64,000 bases of DNA, from the NCBI RefSeq assembly GCF_011440305.1, contig NZ_JAAOIW010000003.1, positions 124,001-188,000 of the forward strand, read 5' to 3'. Both the position numbers and the translations under genes were made by a program. This DNA comes from Paenibacillus agricola. GTDB taxonomy: Bacteria; Bacillota; Bacilli; Paenibacillales; NBRC-103111. The notes beneath the pieces were generated by a model, which had not been told where the DNA came from, did no database searches, and saw nothing but the letters and a program-made list of their open reading frames with translations. Below, piece by piece: positions 53,979 to 63,816 of this stretch (the first letter of the stretch is position 1; each line of letters opens with the position of its first letter).

Positions 53979-55079
53979 TCACCGTCCTTCTCTGAATTTT
54001 TCGTAAGCCTTACTCACATAATTTTTAAAATTTTCCATAAACGCCTTTTCATCAAACTTCTGAGCATGGCTGACAATTTGCTGTACATCCCAAGCGTGGC
54101 TCTCGACCTCCTTGATCGCAGCATCCAGATCATCGATCTCCTGCCGCTTGAAGAAAATTCCGTTCAGCTTCGGCTTGATGGTATCCAGCGCACCTCCCGA
54201 CTGATAAGCGATAACCGGTCTCCCCGCAGCATTGGCCTCAAGCGGCGTAATGCCAAAATCCTCCTCGCCGGGAAAGACCAGCGCTCTGCACTTAGCCATC
54301 AATTCCGTAACCGCTGCGTCCTCCAGCCTGCCCAGAAAGCTTACATTGGCTTTAGCCATTTGTCTTAGCCGTCCAAGATCAGGGCCCTCTCCGACGATAT
54401 ACAAGGGAAGACCGTTACGGCTAAACGTCTCCACGGCCAGGTCGATCCGTTTATAGGATACAAGCCGGGAAACAATCAAATAGTAGTCCCCGATCATGGA
54501 GGAGCTGTGAAACCGCGATGTGTTGATCGGAGGAAAAATAATGTCCGAGTCCCGGTGATAATAATTTTGTATCCTATTTTTCACCACGGATGAATTGGCA
54601 ATGAATTGGTTTACGTTCTTAGATGTCCTTTGATCCCAAGCTTTAAGCTGTTGCATATAAATTTTCAAAAGCTGCTTTAGCACATTGGAATTGGACTGCC
54701 TTTGCATGTAAGTATCATAATCCCATGCAAACCGCATTGGCGTATGGCAGTAACAGAGATGGAACGTCTCCTTGGGCACTTGAATACTTTTCATGAATGC
54801 GCTGCTGGAGCTAAGCACAACATCAAATTCACGGAAATCGAAATCCCTAATCGCAAATGGGTAAAGGGGCAGCATTCCTTTAAAGTTGGTTTTCCCACCT
54901 GGCATTTTTTGAAGCCACGATGCCCGTATATCCGCATCCTTAAGTGCGCCAAGCAGCCGGCTGCTGCTAAAAACCGTGGTAAAAATAGGCGCTTGCGGAT
55001 ACATATGATGAAAAACCTCTACGACTCTTTCGGCACCACCCATTTGAATCAAATAATCATGCGCTATTGCTATTTTCAT
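53979..55079 (-). CDS. Family 4 glycosyltransferase
   Basis: A 366-aa GT-B fold enzyme from ATG 55077-55079, nine bases after GAGG. N-terminal acceptor domain begins KIAIAHDYLIQMGGAERVVE. The C-terminal donor domain has IVGEGPDL and the E-x7-E motif in FPGEEDFGITPLEANAAG. Adds a sugar, possibly mannose, to the lipid-linked repeat unit. Substrate not predictable. Confidence 0.88.
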   Translation of the reverse strand: MKIAIAHDYLIQMGGAERVVEVFHHMYPQAPIFTTVFSSSRLLGALKDADIRASWLQKMPGGKTNFKGMLPLYPFAIRDFDFREFDVVLSSSSAFMKSIQVPKETFHLCYCHTPMRFAWDYDTYMQRQSNSNVLKQLLKIYMQQLKAWDQRTSKNVNQFIANSSVVKNRIQNYYHRDSDIIFPPINTSRFHSSSMIGDYYLIVSRLVSYKRIDLAVETFSRNGLPLYIVGEGPDLGRLRQMAKANVSFLGRLEDAAVTELMAKCRALVFPGEEDFGITPLEANAAGRPVIAYQSGGALDTIKPKLNGIFFKRQEIDDLDAAIKEVESHAWDVQQIVSHAQKFDEKAFMENFKNYVSKAYEKFREGR

Positions 55080-55109
55080 TTGATCCATCCTCTTTTGCCC
55101 ATGGTTTTT

Positions 55110-56252
55110 TCAAATATTAGCAATTAATCCTTTGTAGTAGCTGGTGATCTGTGTCACCGTTCGTTCAATGACAAAATGTTCCTGCACACGTTTTATGCCA
55201 TTCTCACTCATTCTGCGCCGCTCTTCCTGATTCCCCATCAGCTCACGGATCGAGCGGGCAAGCAGAGCAGGATCTCCTGGCTTGATCAGCAGCCCCGTTT
55301 CACCATGTACGACGATTTCCGTAGGTCCACCTTCATTTGAGGCAATAACGGGCAAGCCTGCTGCCATCCCCTCCACGATCACCTGCCCAAATGGCTCAGG
55401 TGTGATCGATGTATGAACCAGAAGATCCGCTTGCTCCATCAATTCATGAACAGGATCGACATGTCCAAGCAGCATCACATTGGTTAGCCCATAAACTTCT
55501 ATTTGGCGGAGCAGCTCTTCCTTATAAGCGTCTTCGCCAAAAAGTGCATCGCCGGCCAGCCAGAATTGGACGTGCTGGTCAGGCAAGAATGAGCGGGCCG
55601 CTTCCAGTAAAATATGCTGCCCCTTCCATTCGGCAAGACGCCCGACCAGAAGCACCGTGAACTTTGGCCTCAGCATAGTTACGTTGGAGGGAGGACTAAT
55701 GGCCTTGGCAAATGATGAATACACGACCAATGTTTTTTTTGATTTGGGCAGCTTCAAGGCATCTAAGGTGGAATTTGAATTGGCAATGACGCCGTTAGGC
55801 AGCATTCGTGACAGCAGCCTGATGGCACTCGCTACAATCGGCTTCAGATAAGGTTCGCCGATATGGTCCCTGATGTGCCATATCAATGGAATTCCTGCTA
55901 GCTTCGCAGCAACTGCACCGTAAAATGCGGACTTCAACGAATTCGTATGAACGCACACCACCTGCTCTTGCTTTAAAATTCGGGCAAGTCCTCTTCCATA
56001 AGACAATAGCTGGAAGGCGGCGGATACAACCTGCATATTGACTGCATTCCGATTGCGGTTCCTGACCTTTTCATCGAGTGCAATAACCCGGACCTGGATG
56101 CCCTTCTCCCTCAATCTGTCGGCCAACACCCCTTCTTCCGCCAAAATGACCAACGGATCCACATGGCTCCCCAAATGAGTCAGAATGTTGTATAGGGCAA
56201 CCTCTCCGCCGCTCCATCTGGCGGTATGATCAATGTACGCCACTCTTAACAT
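55110..56252 (-). CDS. Family 4 glycosyltransferase
   Basis: A 380-aa GT4 enzyme. ATG 56250-56252 lies ten bases after GGGAGG; an ATG three codons upstream is too close. N-terminus RVAYIDHTARWSGGEVAL; donor-site motif PEPFGQVIVEGMAAGLPVIA. Its start overlaps the end of the next glycosyltransferase gene, so the genes are coupled. Confidence 0.88.
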   Translation of the reverse strand: MLRVAYIDHTARWSGGEVALYNILTHLGSHVDPLVILAEEGVLADRLREKGIQVRVIALDEKVRNRNRNAVNMQVVSAAFQLLSYGRGLARILKQEQVVCVHTNSLKSAFYGAVAAKLAGIPLIWHIRDHIGEPYLKPIVASAIRLLSRMLPNGVIANSNSTLDALKLPKSKKTLVVYSSFAKAISPPSNVTMLRPKFTVLLVGRLAEWKGQHILLEAARSFLPDQHVQFWLAGDALFGEDAYKEELLRQIEVYGLTNVMLLGHVDPVHELMEQADLLVHTSITPEPFGQVIVEGMAAGLPVIASNEGGPTEIVVHGETGLLIKPGDPALLARSIRELMGNQEERRRMSENGIKRVQEHFVIERTVTQITSYYKGLIANI

Positions 56253-57486
56253 CCGTATCATGCCTCCCTTTTACGACGCTCGTTGACCATCGATTTCGTG
56301 TATGGCCGTCTAAGCTTCGATGCTTGTCAATCACCCCTTCAAACAACGCTTCTACCTGACTAGCAACCTGCTCCCATGTATAGTTTTCCAGAATGTGGTT
56401 CCTGCACTGCTCAGAGGTAGGCCATTGCTGCTTATGCTTTAATAAATGAATAAGCCCTGCTGCAATGTCGCTGCTCCGCTCACTTCTGAACAGCATTTCG
56501 GGATGGAACCTCTCTAATATTTCCCGGCTTCCCCCAACAGGCGTTGCTGCTACAGGAAGTCCCGAGGCCATCGCTTCCACAGTAATCAAGCCAAATCCCT
56601 CTAATGATTGTGTAGGAACTACAAACATATCGGCGGCCTGGTAATATAAGGGAAGCTCGCTGTCAGATATATAGCCGAGCAAGCGAACTTTACCTTCTAG
56701 GCCATACTCCGTGATCCGGCGTTCCAATTGCTCCTTTAGTGGGCCTTTCCCTCCTATCAGTAGCACGGCGCCAGGAGCCTGCAGGACGACCTCCCTCCAC
56801 GCATCAAGCAGCTGCAGCAGGCCCATTCGATTGACCAGCCTTCTTACCGTCAGCACCATCGTGCAATCCTCGTCTAAACCAAGGCTTCTCCTTACCACCA
56901 TTTGGTTTATGGTTGGTTGAAATCGCCTTATATCAGCAGCACCGGCAATAATGAATATCCTTTCAAGCGGAATCCCGTATTGATGGTGTAGAACGTCACG
57001 GAACGTTTCACTCAACACAATGAAAGCATCCGCCAGCCTATAGGCCTTCATTTCCATCGATTTAGCGATCCATGCTTTGATACGCTGCGTTATGCCTCTC
57101 CCTTCGACTCGTATTTCCTCACTCCAGGGACCATGAAACGCCATGATTACCGGAATATTCCTCCTCCTGGCTTCCTCAGCTACCCCAACGCCATATGGGG
57201 CAAAATGCGAATAGACGATATCAAACTCCTGCTCATCCATCAGCTTGGCTGCATGAGTACGGAATAAGTTCCTCCTCTTTCCCAGCTTCATATCCGGATC
57301 CGCAATGTTCGTAACAAGCAAACCCTGCTTAACCATCGGTTTCTCCTTGCTGCATACCAAGGCTTGATGGGTATGGCGGACTGAAAGATTCTCGCAGATG
57401 TTCTTAAAGTAGGTATTCAATCCGCCAGCCTGGGAAGACGGCCAGCCCATCCCGGTGGACAGGATTCGCAGCTTATTGGATGGCAT
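56230..57486 (-). CDS. Family 4 glycosyltransferase
   Basis: A 418-aa GT4 enzyme with acceptor motif STGMGWPSSQAGGLNTYF and donor-site motif SLEGFGLITVEAMASGLPVA. ATG follows AAAGGAGGGG. Its ends overlap both neighbours (14 and 23 bases), fitting a tightly packed exopolysaccharide operon. The C-terminal 25 residues are extra and basic. Confidence 0.88.
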   Translation of the reverse strand: MPSNKLRILSTGMGWPSSQAGGLNTYFKNICENLSVRHTHQALVCSKEKPMVKQGLLVTNIADPDMKLGKRRNLFRTHAAKLMDEQEFDIVYSHFAPYGVGVAEEARRRNIPVIMAFHGPWSEEIRVEGRGITQRIKAWIAKSMEMKAYRLADAFIVLSETFRDVLHHQYGIPLERIFIIAGAADIRRFQPTINQMVVRRSLGLDEDCTMVLTVRRLVNRMGLLQLLDAWREVVLQAPGAVLLIGGKGPLKEQLERRITEYGLEGKVRLLGYISDSELPLYYQAADMFVVPTQSLEGFGLITVEAMASGLPVAATPVGGSREILERFHPEMLFRSERSSDIAAGLIHLLKHKQQWPTSEQCRNHILENYTWEQVASQVEALFEGVIDKHRSLDGHTRNRWSTSVVKGRHDTDVKSGVH

Positions 57487-58309
57487 ATTTTTTCCCCTCC
57501 TTTAATGGCTCTTCATCATGCTGATACTTCACCTTACTGTGGACAAGTACGCTTTCATAGTGCTTCAAGCAAACAAGAAACTCGTACATCGCCCAGAAGA
57601 CGGCAACGGAGAGACCAGGAACCCCCTTTTTGTACAATCCCTGGATCACATATTTTTGGACAAAACGCGCTGGAGGACGGAATAGCAATCGAGTCCATCT
57701 AAACCGCTTGCCCGCGATAACCGCCTCCTCTGCCTCCAAATCCGTATATTTGTTGAATCTGGTCACATGGTCGTTAATACTTCGAAACCCATAGTGCCAC
57801 AATGTCCCTTGTAAATTCATAACCTGGTTATTCGATACATCTGGTGTTTCATGAACCAGGCTGTCTTTATAGTGAACGTTGTTTCGGTTGTATAATCGGA
57901 CCAGACGTTCTCCTCTGCCCATCCAGCGTCCGAGGAAATCTCCGATGCGAAAGACAGCATATGCTTTCTTCCCATCCGATAAATCCCGCTTTCTCTCCAG
58001 TATAGATTTGGCCAGAAGCTCGCTAACCACCTCATCGGTATCAATAACGAATATCCAATCGTGAGCGGCACGCTCGCTCCCGTAAATTCGCTGTTTAGCG
58101 TAACCAGGCCATAGATTCTGATATACCTTGCAGCCTAATTGCTCACAGACTCGGACGGTTCCGTCCTTGCTCCCTCCATCAACCACGACGATCTCATCGG
58201 CGAAAGCTTTGCAGGAAGCTATAGCGCCGGCAATCCTTGATTCATCATCCTGCGCAATAATGACAGCAGATATGCGATACTTTCCTGCAGAAGCACAATG
58301 GTCGATCAT
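57473..58309 (-). CDS. Family 2 glycosyltransferase (WaaE/KdtX-like)
   Basis: A 278-aa GT-A enzyme. ATG 58307-58309 follows GGAGGAG; the frame is open 28 codons further but that part overlaps the flippase gene. N-terminal motif SAVIIAQDDESRIAGAI, DXD-like FVIDTDEVVS, and GGSKDGT in the nucleotide site. A C-terminal amphipathic part with FRPPARFVQKY resembles WaaE-type lipid-linked glycan transferases. Confidence 0.87.
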   Translation of the reverse strand: MIDHCASAGKYRISAVIIAQDDESRIAGAIASCKAFADEIVVVDGGSKDGTVRVCEQLGCKVYQNLWPGYAKQRIYGSERAAHDWIFVIDTDEVVSELLAKSILERKRDLSDGKKAYAVFRIGDFLGRWMGRGERLVRLYNRNNVHYKDSLVHETPDVSNNQVMNLQGTLWHYGFRSINDHVTRFNKYTDLEAEEAVIAGKRFRWTRLLFRPPARFVQKYVIQGLYKKGVPGLSVAVFWAMYEFLVCLKHYESVLVHSKVKYQHDEEPLKEGKKYAIQ

Positions 58310-58325
58310 CGGATTTACTCCTCCT

Positions 58326-59714
58326 TCATTCCCTCGATTCAGCAGATTTGTTGGCTTTATAAACAGATAATGCGGATAGTAACCAACGTACATCTTCCCT
58401 GGTAATCAGGAGCCACGGGATCTTCATCTTCAAGGTAAATCGTACGTTGATGAGAATGAACAGAAACCGGATCAGCACGGAAGACAGCATGGCAATTCCC
58501 GCGCCGGTAAGTCCAAGCTTTGGAACAAGCAGCATCAGCAACGGAATGACAAGCAAAAGTCCCATGCCCTGCAGAATGGTTACAACCTTGGGTTTGCCAA
58601 GCGCCATGAAGGCCTGCGCCAGAACCATCGTTCCACCGGATATGGAAACCTCCAGCAGAAGCAGCCTGAACACGCCAAGCGCTTCCTGAAATTCATTTCC
58701 GTATAGCAGGGTCAAGACAAAAGGCGCTATAAGCATAATAGCTGCCGATACCATGATGGCAATAGAAGTGCTGATACGAAATACACGGAACGTTAGTTTG
58801 ACCACTTCATCTTTCGGCAAGCCAGAAGCCTTCGGGAACAACACCGCGATAATCGAAGTAGAAAAGACGTTGACCACCCGCGAGAGGCTGACAGCAACTG
58901 CATAAAGCCCCAATTGTGCGGGATTCAATAGACCAACAATGACAATTTGATCAATATAATAAGAGAGATTTCCCATCAAATCGTTACCATAAGAGCCAAT
59001 CCCATAAGTAATTAACTGCTTAAAGGTTTGATAAGTATCCTTAAATACGATTCGATAGGCTTGGATTAGGCGTAGTGTCGTCCATATATAGAAAGGAACC
59101 GCCGGAGCCAAATAGGCAACTGCCGATGTGTAAGCATGCATCGTCCCGGACAGGATCAGAATACCCAGGAGCACCAGCGTGCTAAGTGGAATCAGAAACC
59201 GCAGCCGGTTGTACAGCTTGTACTCTCCCCTCACCTGCATCATCGCATTATTAATTTGCGAGAACACAATCAAGGGGATGCAGAGCATCGACCATTGTGA
59301 GAACAGCACGACACTTGGGGAATAAGACTTGAGCCAATAGGGCAGGAATACGATTCCAGCAGCCATGGCTATAGTCCCCGAAGCCAATCCCATCCACAAT
59401 GCCGTCGTATAAAGCTTGGCGGAATCCTGTATGTTCTTTTTAACGTTATAAATTAATGCGGATGGAAGTCCAATTGTAAAGCTGAAGGCCAGAAACTGTG
59501 ACCATAATACCATGGCCGTCTGCTCACCACGTCCAGACGGTCCCAGATAGCGTGCAGTCAATATACCTGTTAGCATATTAACTCCCAGTATCAAAATACT
59601 GAAGAGCATCGTTCTAATTGTATTAGCCATATTACTCTTGCTGGACAATAAAGCTTTGAGTATACCGAAGATAGGCCTAATTCGAACTAGCTTCAAGTTG
59701 ATCTGCTGGTGCAT
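58326..59714 (-). CDS. Polysaccharide flippase (Wzx/MATE-like)
   Basis: A 462-aa membrane protein with about 12-14 hydrophobic helices (for example MLFSILILGVNMLTGILTA and the late PLLMLLVPKLGLTGAGIAML). Motif GRGEQTAMVLWSQF after TM1 is typical of the RfbX/flippase superfamily. It should move the finished repeat unit across the membrane. Start uncertain: ATG 59714 has a G-rich site and overlaps the upstream gene by 38 bases; ATG 59630 is an alternative. Confidence 0.88.
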   Translation of the reverse strand: MHQQINLKLVRIRPIFGILKALLSSKSNMANTIRTMLFSILILGVNMLTGILTARYLGPSGRGEQTAMVLWSQFLAFSFTIGLPSALIYNVKKNIQDSAKLYTTALWMGLASGTIAMAAGIVFLPYWLKSYSPSVVLFSQWSMLCIPLIVFSQINNAMMQVRGEYKLYNRLRFLIPLSTLVLLGILILSGTMHAYTSAVAYLAPAVPFYIWTTLRLIQAYRIVFKDTYQTFKQLITYGIGSYGNDLMGNLSYYIDQIVIVGLLNPAQLGLYAVAVSLSRVVNVFSTSIIAVLFPKASGLPKDEVVKLTFRVFRISTSIAIMVSAAIMLIAPFVLTLLYGNEFQEALGVFRLLLLEVSISGGTMVLAQAFMALGKPKVVTILQGMGLLLVIPLLMLLVPKLGLTGAGIAMLSSVLIRFLFILINVRFTLKMKIPWLLITREDVRWLLSALSVYKANKSAESRE

Positions 59715-61161
59715 CCGGGCTTCGCCCCCTTCCTTGTGCTATGGCTCTGTGCGCCACGATCCCGATACCCACCATCTTCCACAGCAGGAAGCCCCTTAAG
59801 CCCGTATAGCCATTCTCGAACATCAAGCTTGCTATGCTGCCAATTATGGAGGCAACTGCCATACTCCGATACGATAACAACCCGGCTGTTCCCTCTCTTT
59901 GTGTGATTAGAAATTTGATCAGCAGCGTCAACCCCCGGAAGAATAGAAAGCCTCCTATAATACCAAATGTAAGAAATACGGCGACAAACCCATTATCGAA
60001 TATGCCAAACTCACCAAGCGCGCCATCATTATTCAATTTCGTACCCACCCCTATACTTCCGAGCCCCAAGCCCTGCGGCTGGCTGAGCATCATAGGGAAT
60101 ACAGTATGAAAAAAATCCAATCGCTCGTTGTAGGAGTGGTCATCTTGGATGGCCGTCATCGTTTCGAGCCTGGCCATAAGCACCTGGGCACCCGGGAGCT
60201 TGGGAATAATCCAATACATAGCTGTCGCTACTACTCCTATCTGGGTAAGCAGCTTCCACTTATGCGTTCCCGACGAGAGCATCGTGTAGACGGCAATATC
60301 GATAAATAGCAGCAACCATGCCGAGCGGACCAGTGTAATGAGCAAGCCTATGGCTACCAGCAGGATACCTATCCACCCCAACGGTCCGCGCCATCTTTTC
60401 TCCAAAATCATCGGTGCCAGAGCCGTTCCCATAAACATACCAGCCGGACCCGGTGAATTAAGCGTTGAGAATACACGTATTTCCAGCGGATAGGGCCTTC
60501 CTATCGAGCTCATTTCTACATGGTTCATCCAAAATGCATCCCATGGCGGCACCATCAAATATTGGATAATTCCATACACCGCAACCAGAATGGCTATATT
60601 GGAGAAGGCGATCAGCAGCCGGTCCAAATCTTTTCTTTCGAAGGGTGCCACGGCAAAATAAGGAATTAACAGCATGGGAATGAGATAGTTTGCCAAATCG
60701 TAAAGGGTGCCTGTCCCGTTCTTGGTAATGCCAATTATACATCCGTACAGCAATGCCAGGAAAAGGAATAGGAGCACTTTGCGAATGGGTGAGTCGATCT
60801 TGTGGATATTGGCCAGCACCGGAATGATGAGAACAGCGCTTGTAAGAAGTGGTGCCAAACTTAATATGGAGACGGAATGATAGGAGCCTACCAGCCAATC
60901 CGCAATTCTCCGGATCTCAGGGCATATAGCCCAGACAAACAGAATATAAGGAACAATTAGACGCGATTCCAGCAATGCCAAGACGAAGGCCGGAAACAGA
61001 ATCACTGACAGGATGGCAATCTCTGTACTGACGTCATGGTCCATATTTGCACTGGCAAAGCCAATAAGGATAGAAGCAAGCAATGCACCAAATACCCACA
61101 AGCCTATGAATGTCGCATGATTCATGGAGGGGGTTGAATACAGCTCTCTTATCGTTCTCAT
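59677..61161 (-). CDS. O-antigen ligase/polymerase-like membrane protein (Wzy candidate 1)
   Basis: A 494-aa protein with about 12 helices. A large extracellular loop near residues 330-400 contains HSYNERLDFFHTV and QPQGLGLGSIGVGTK, as in O-antigen ligases and polymerases. ATG follows GGAGGGCTT and overlaps the VanZ-family stop by four bases. Likely to polymerise repeat units. Confidence 0.82.
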   Translation of the reverse strand: MRTIRELYSTPSMNHATFIGLWVFGALLASILIGFASANMDHDVSTEIAILSVILFPAFVLALLESRLIVPYILFVWAICPEIRRIADWLVGSYHSVSILSLAPLLTSAVLIIPVLANIHKIDSPIRKVLLFLFLALLYGCIIGITKNGTGTLYDLANYLIPMLLIPYFAVAPFERKDLDRLLIAFSNIAILVAVYGIIQYLMVPPWDAFWMNHVEMSSIGRPYPLEIRVFSTLNSPGPAGMFMGTALAPMILEKRWRGPLGWIGILLVAIGLLITLVRSAWLLLFIDIAVYTMLSSGTHKWKLLTQIGVVATAMYWIIPKLPGAQVLMARLETMTAIQDDHSYNERLDFFHTVFPMMLSQPQGLGLGSIGVGTKLNNDGALGEFGIFDNGFVAVFLTFGIIGGFLFFRGLTLLIKFLITQREGTAGLLSYRSMAVASIIGSIASLMFENGYTGLRGFLLWKMVGIGIVAHRAIAQGRGRSPDAPADQLEASSN

Positions 61162-61703
61162 AAGCCCTCCGTCTTGTACGTATTGACAAGCTTTCGCTTC
61201 TTTCTGATTGCAAGCAAGCCATAGACCAATAAGCCAGTCAACACACCTGCCGTATCGAGAATAATATCCTGCGGCCTTGCACCGCGATGAATCGCATATT
61301 GCTGATGAAACTCATCCGTTACGGCAAAGCTGACCGATAGGAAAGCCGTCATAAGTATGGCAGTAGAAAGGCGAAGACTTGTCGTAAACCGGATACCTCG
61401 GAGCAGGCTGACACTCAGCAGGAAATATTCGATGTAATGGGCAAGCTTACGGAGCATAAACTCAAGCACGCCCTCCGGCCCGTCTTTATTACCATCAATC
61501 GTCAGGGAGCCGTATTGGAACTTCATACCTGATAAATAATCGCCCAGGCTGGTTCGATGCACCACCAATGATAGTTGCTTCTTGATTGACTGCTGCTCGT
61601 AGGATTGAGAGGAAAGGATGAATATGATAGCCATCACGATAAAGGCAGGAACCCAAATGGCGGCCAGCCTGCGGGTATTCAAGCCGTAAGATCCATGGTT
61701 CAT
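61158..61703 (-). CDS. VanZ-family membrane protein
   Basis: A 181-aa protein with four predicted helices and family motifs FMLRKLAHYIEYF and VTDEFHQQYAIHRGARPQD. Start overlaps the previous stop by one base (TAATG) after GAGGGG. VanZ-like proteins in polysaccharide loci have no proven role; teicoplanin resistance is known only for VanZ of the vanA cluster. Confidence 0.88.
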   Translation of the reverse strand: MNHGSYGLNTRRLAAIWVPAFIVMAIIFILSSQSYEQQSIKKQLSLVVHRTSLGDYLSGMKFQYGSLTIDGNKDGPEGVLEFMLRKLAHYIEYFLLSVSLLRGIRFTTSLRLSTAILMTAFLSVSFAVTDEFHQQYAIHRGARPQDIILDTAGVLTGLLVYGLLAIRKKRKLVNTYKTEGL

Positions 61704-62473
61704 TACACGCCCCTCCGTTTCAGCTTAATTTGCTTTCTAAGCTCCTTCCATACCATAACGATAAACATGGAATCATCGACTAAATAACGTTTCCATAGTC
61801 TTTTAGGCTCCTGCACAAGCCTCCAAAACCATTCAAAACCGGTTCTTTGCATAATGTCGGGCGCTCTCTTGACAGTGCCTGATAAAAAATCAAAGGTAGC
61901 ACCAACGCCTATCGATACCGGAACCCGGTAACTCATGTAGTGCTGATATATCCATTTCTCCTGCTTAGGAGCCCCAACGCCTACAAAGACAATATCTGGC
62001 TTTGCATCTATCAGCAGTTGGACGATATGCTCGTTCTCCTCTTCCTTGTTCTCAAACCCATAGGAGGGTGAATAGCAGCCAACAATGTTCATCCCGGGAA
62101 ACAACGATTTGAGATACTTCATTGCTTGTTCGGGAACCCCGATTGCCGAGCCCAGAAAAAACAAACGATATTGCCTCTCTTCAAAGGCTTCTCCCAGCTT
62201 TTCAAACAGATCGGCACCCGATACTTTCTGCTTCAGCGGCTTTTTCAGCATCTTCGAGGCCCATATAATCGGCATTCCATCTGCGACAATCGCACCAGCA
62301 TTGGAGTATACCTTTTGAAATTCGGTATCCTTTCTAAGCTTGATCAAATGATCGACATTGCAGGTTAAAATATAGGCATGTTTGTTTTGGCGAATTACTT
62401 CATCCATGAATCCCAGCAGATCCATAAAATCATAATTATCAAAATCGACATTGAACATATTCACTCTACTCAT
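61703..62473 (-). CDS. WecG/TagA/CpsF-family glycosyltransferase
   Basis: A 256-aa GT26 enzyme. Signatures: YILTCNVDHLIKLRKD, IVADGMPIIWASK, KVSGADLFE and VGVGAPKQEKWI, ending with RTGFEWFWRLVQEPKRLWKRY. It usually adds ManNAc or a related sugar as an early step on undecaprenyl-linked GlcNAc. ATG overlaps the upstream stop by four bases, so it belongs to the same operon. Confidence 0.92.
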   Translation of the reverse strand: MSRVNMFNVDFDNYDFMDLLGFMDEVIRQNKHAYILTCNVDHLIKLRKDTEFQKVYSNAGAIVADGMPIIWASKMLKKPLKQKVSGADLFEKLGEAFEERQYRLFFLGSAIGVPEQAMKYLKSLFPGMNIVGCYSPSYGFENKEEENEHIVQLLIDAKPDIVFVGVGAPKQEKWIYQHYMSYRVPVSIGVGATFDFLSGTVKRAPDIMQRTGFEWFWRLVQEPKRLWKRYLVDDSMFIVMVWKELRKQIKLKRRGV

Positions 62474-63807
62474 GGGATCACATCTTCTTTATTCGGGATT
62501 AGCCTGGATTGCAGATACAAGCAGTTCAAATACCAGCAGAACGGAATAATGAATTGAACAGTAGACAATGTATTATCCGAAAAGGAATATAGGAAGAACC
62601 CAAATATAAATGCCAAATAATAAACCTTAATGCTCGGAGCCAAGACCCGGTAGATCGAAGCAAATACGATCAGCAGTGACAAAAACAGCAAGCCGCATCC
62701 AATGTAACCGGAATCGTAGTAGAAGCGGATATATTCATTATGCGGGACAACAAAGCCTTTATATAAGCTTCCATCATTCGCAACGGTAACGGAGCCAAGC
62801 CCTCTGCCGGTCATCGGAGAACCCTCAACCCCCTTCAGAAAGAATGCCCAGGCTTCGGTTCTGCCGGATAAGTCAATCCCCGTACCCGTTTGCCGCTCGA
62901 AGGAACGCTTTGTCATATTGTCCCACTGCACGTACACCGCTGCCGCAAGCAAGGCTAATGAGCATAGAAGAGGGATGATCAGCATAGCCTTGCCTTTGAC
63001 ATACTCCCTGACAATATCAAAGAAATAGTACGCAATCATGGCCAGCATGGCCAAAATGGGACCACGTGTTCCTGTGGCAATTAGCACGGCGAAATTGGCC
63101 GCTAGTGTAAAATAAAAAAACTTTGCCTTTTCGGGCCTTCGCTTTGTTTCAATCAGCGCAATCGTAATTCCCAGAAAAGCCAGCATGGCCAAGTGCGGTG
63201 CAATATTAGCTCCCTGTACCCTGACGGCTCCAGTGAACTCGACATCCAAGAAGGGATAGAGATGCGCGAGCTGCAGGAGAAGCCCCACTGCTACGCTTAC
63301 CAAAGGCAGCAGGCAGATGATTTGAATATGACGCTGCGCCATTTCCTTCTTCCATTCGATTAACAGAAACACAAACGGCAGCGCAAGGCCGATAAAAGCT
63401 TTCAACGATAATGAAGCGCTAAGCCTTGGATGCCAATCCGAGAAGAAGATGGTAATGAACAGCATAGCTGCCAGTGCCAAAATCGGATAAACGAGTTTCA
63501 AGCGGATACCGTTCTGAAGCATGCATGGGATCAGAAGCACCAAGATTCCCAGCTTATATAAGGATATGATTTCAATCCCGAACAAATCGGTGTTAATGAT
63601 ATAATTCACTGAGATGGCCGTGGACAGCAGCACCGGATAGCTGATTCGTGCAGGCTCATGGACAGTAATGGCCAGCAGGAGAAGGACTGCAGCTCCCAAC
63701 ACACTCAAGATCGGCTGGTAAATGGCTGCAAGGCCGATAATCGCTGCAGTACATAGATATGCCGTAGAATAATAGACAGGCTTTTTCAGAATATGAAGGT
63801 TCGTCAT
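62470..63807 (-). CDS. O-antigen ligase/polymerase-like membrane protein (Wzy candidate 2)
   Basis: A 445-aa protein with about 12 helices and the O-antigen ligase domain: GTRGPILAMLAM, then TGRGLGSVTV and FVVPHNEYIRFYYDSG in the large loop. ATG follows GAGGGGAG. Second protein of this type in the operon; one may be the polymerase and the other a ligase or transfer factor. Confidence 0.85.
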   Translation of the reverse strand: MTNLHILKKPVYYSTAYLCTAAIIGLAAIYQPILSVLGAAVLLLLAITVHEPARISYPVLLSTAISVNYIINTDLFGIEIISLYKLGILVLLIPCMLQNGIRLKLVYPILALAAMLFITIFFSDWHPRLSASLSLKAFIGLALPFVFLLIEWKKEMAQRHIQIICLLPLVSVAVGLLLQLAHLYPFLDVEFTGAVRVQGANIAPHLAMLAFLGITIALIETKRRPEKAKFFYFTLAANFAVLIATGTRGPILAMLAMIAYYFFDIVREYVKGKAMLIIPLLCSLALLAAAVYVQWDNMTKRSFERQTGTGIDLSGRTEAWAFFLKGVEGSPMTGRGLGSVTVANDGSLYKGFVVPHNEYIRFYYDSGYIGCGLLFLSLLIVFASIYRVLAPSIKVYYLAFIFGFFLYSFSDNTLSTVQFIIPFCWYLNCLYLQSRLIPNKEDVIP

Positions 63808-63816
63808 AGGCTCCCC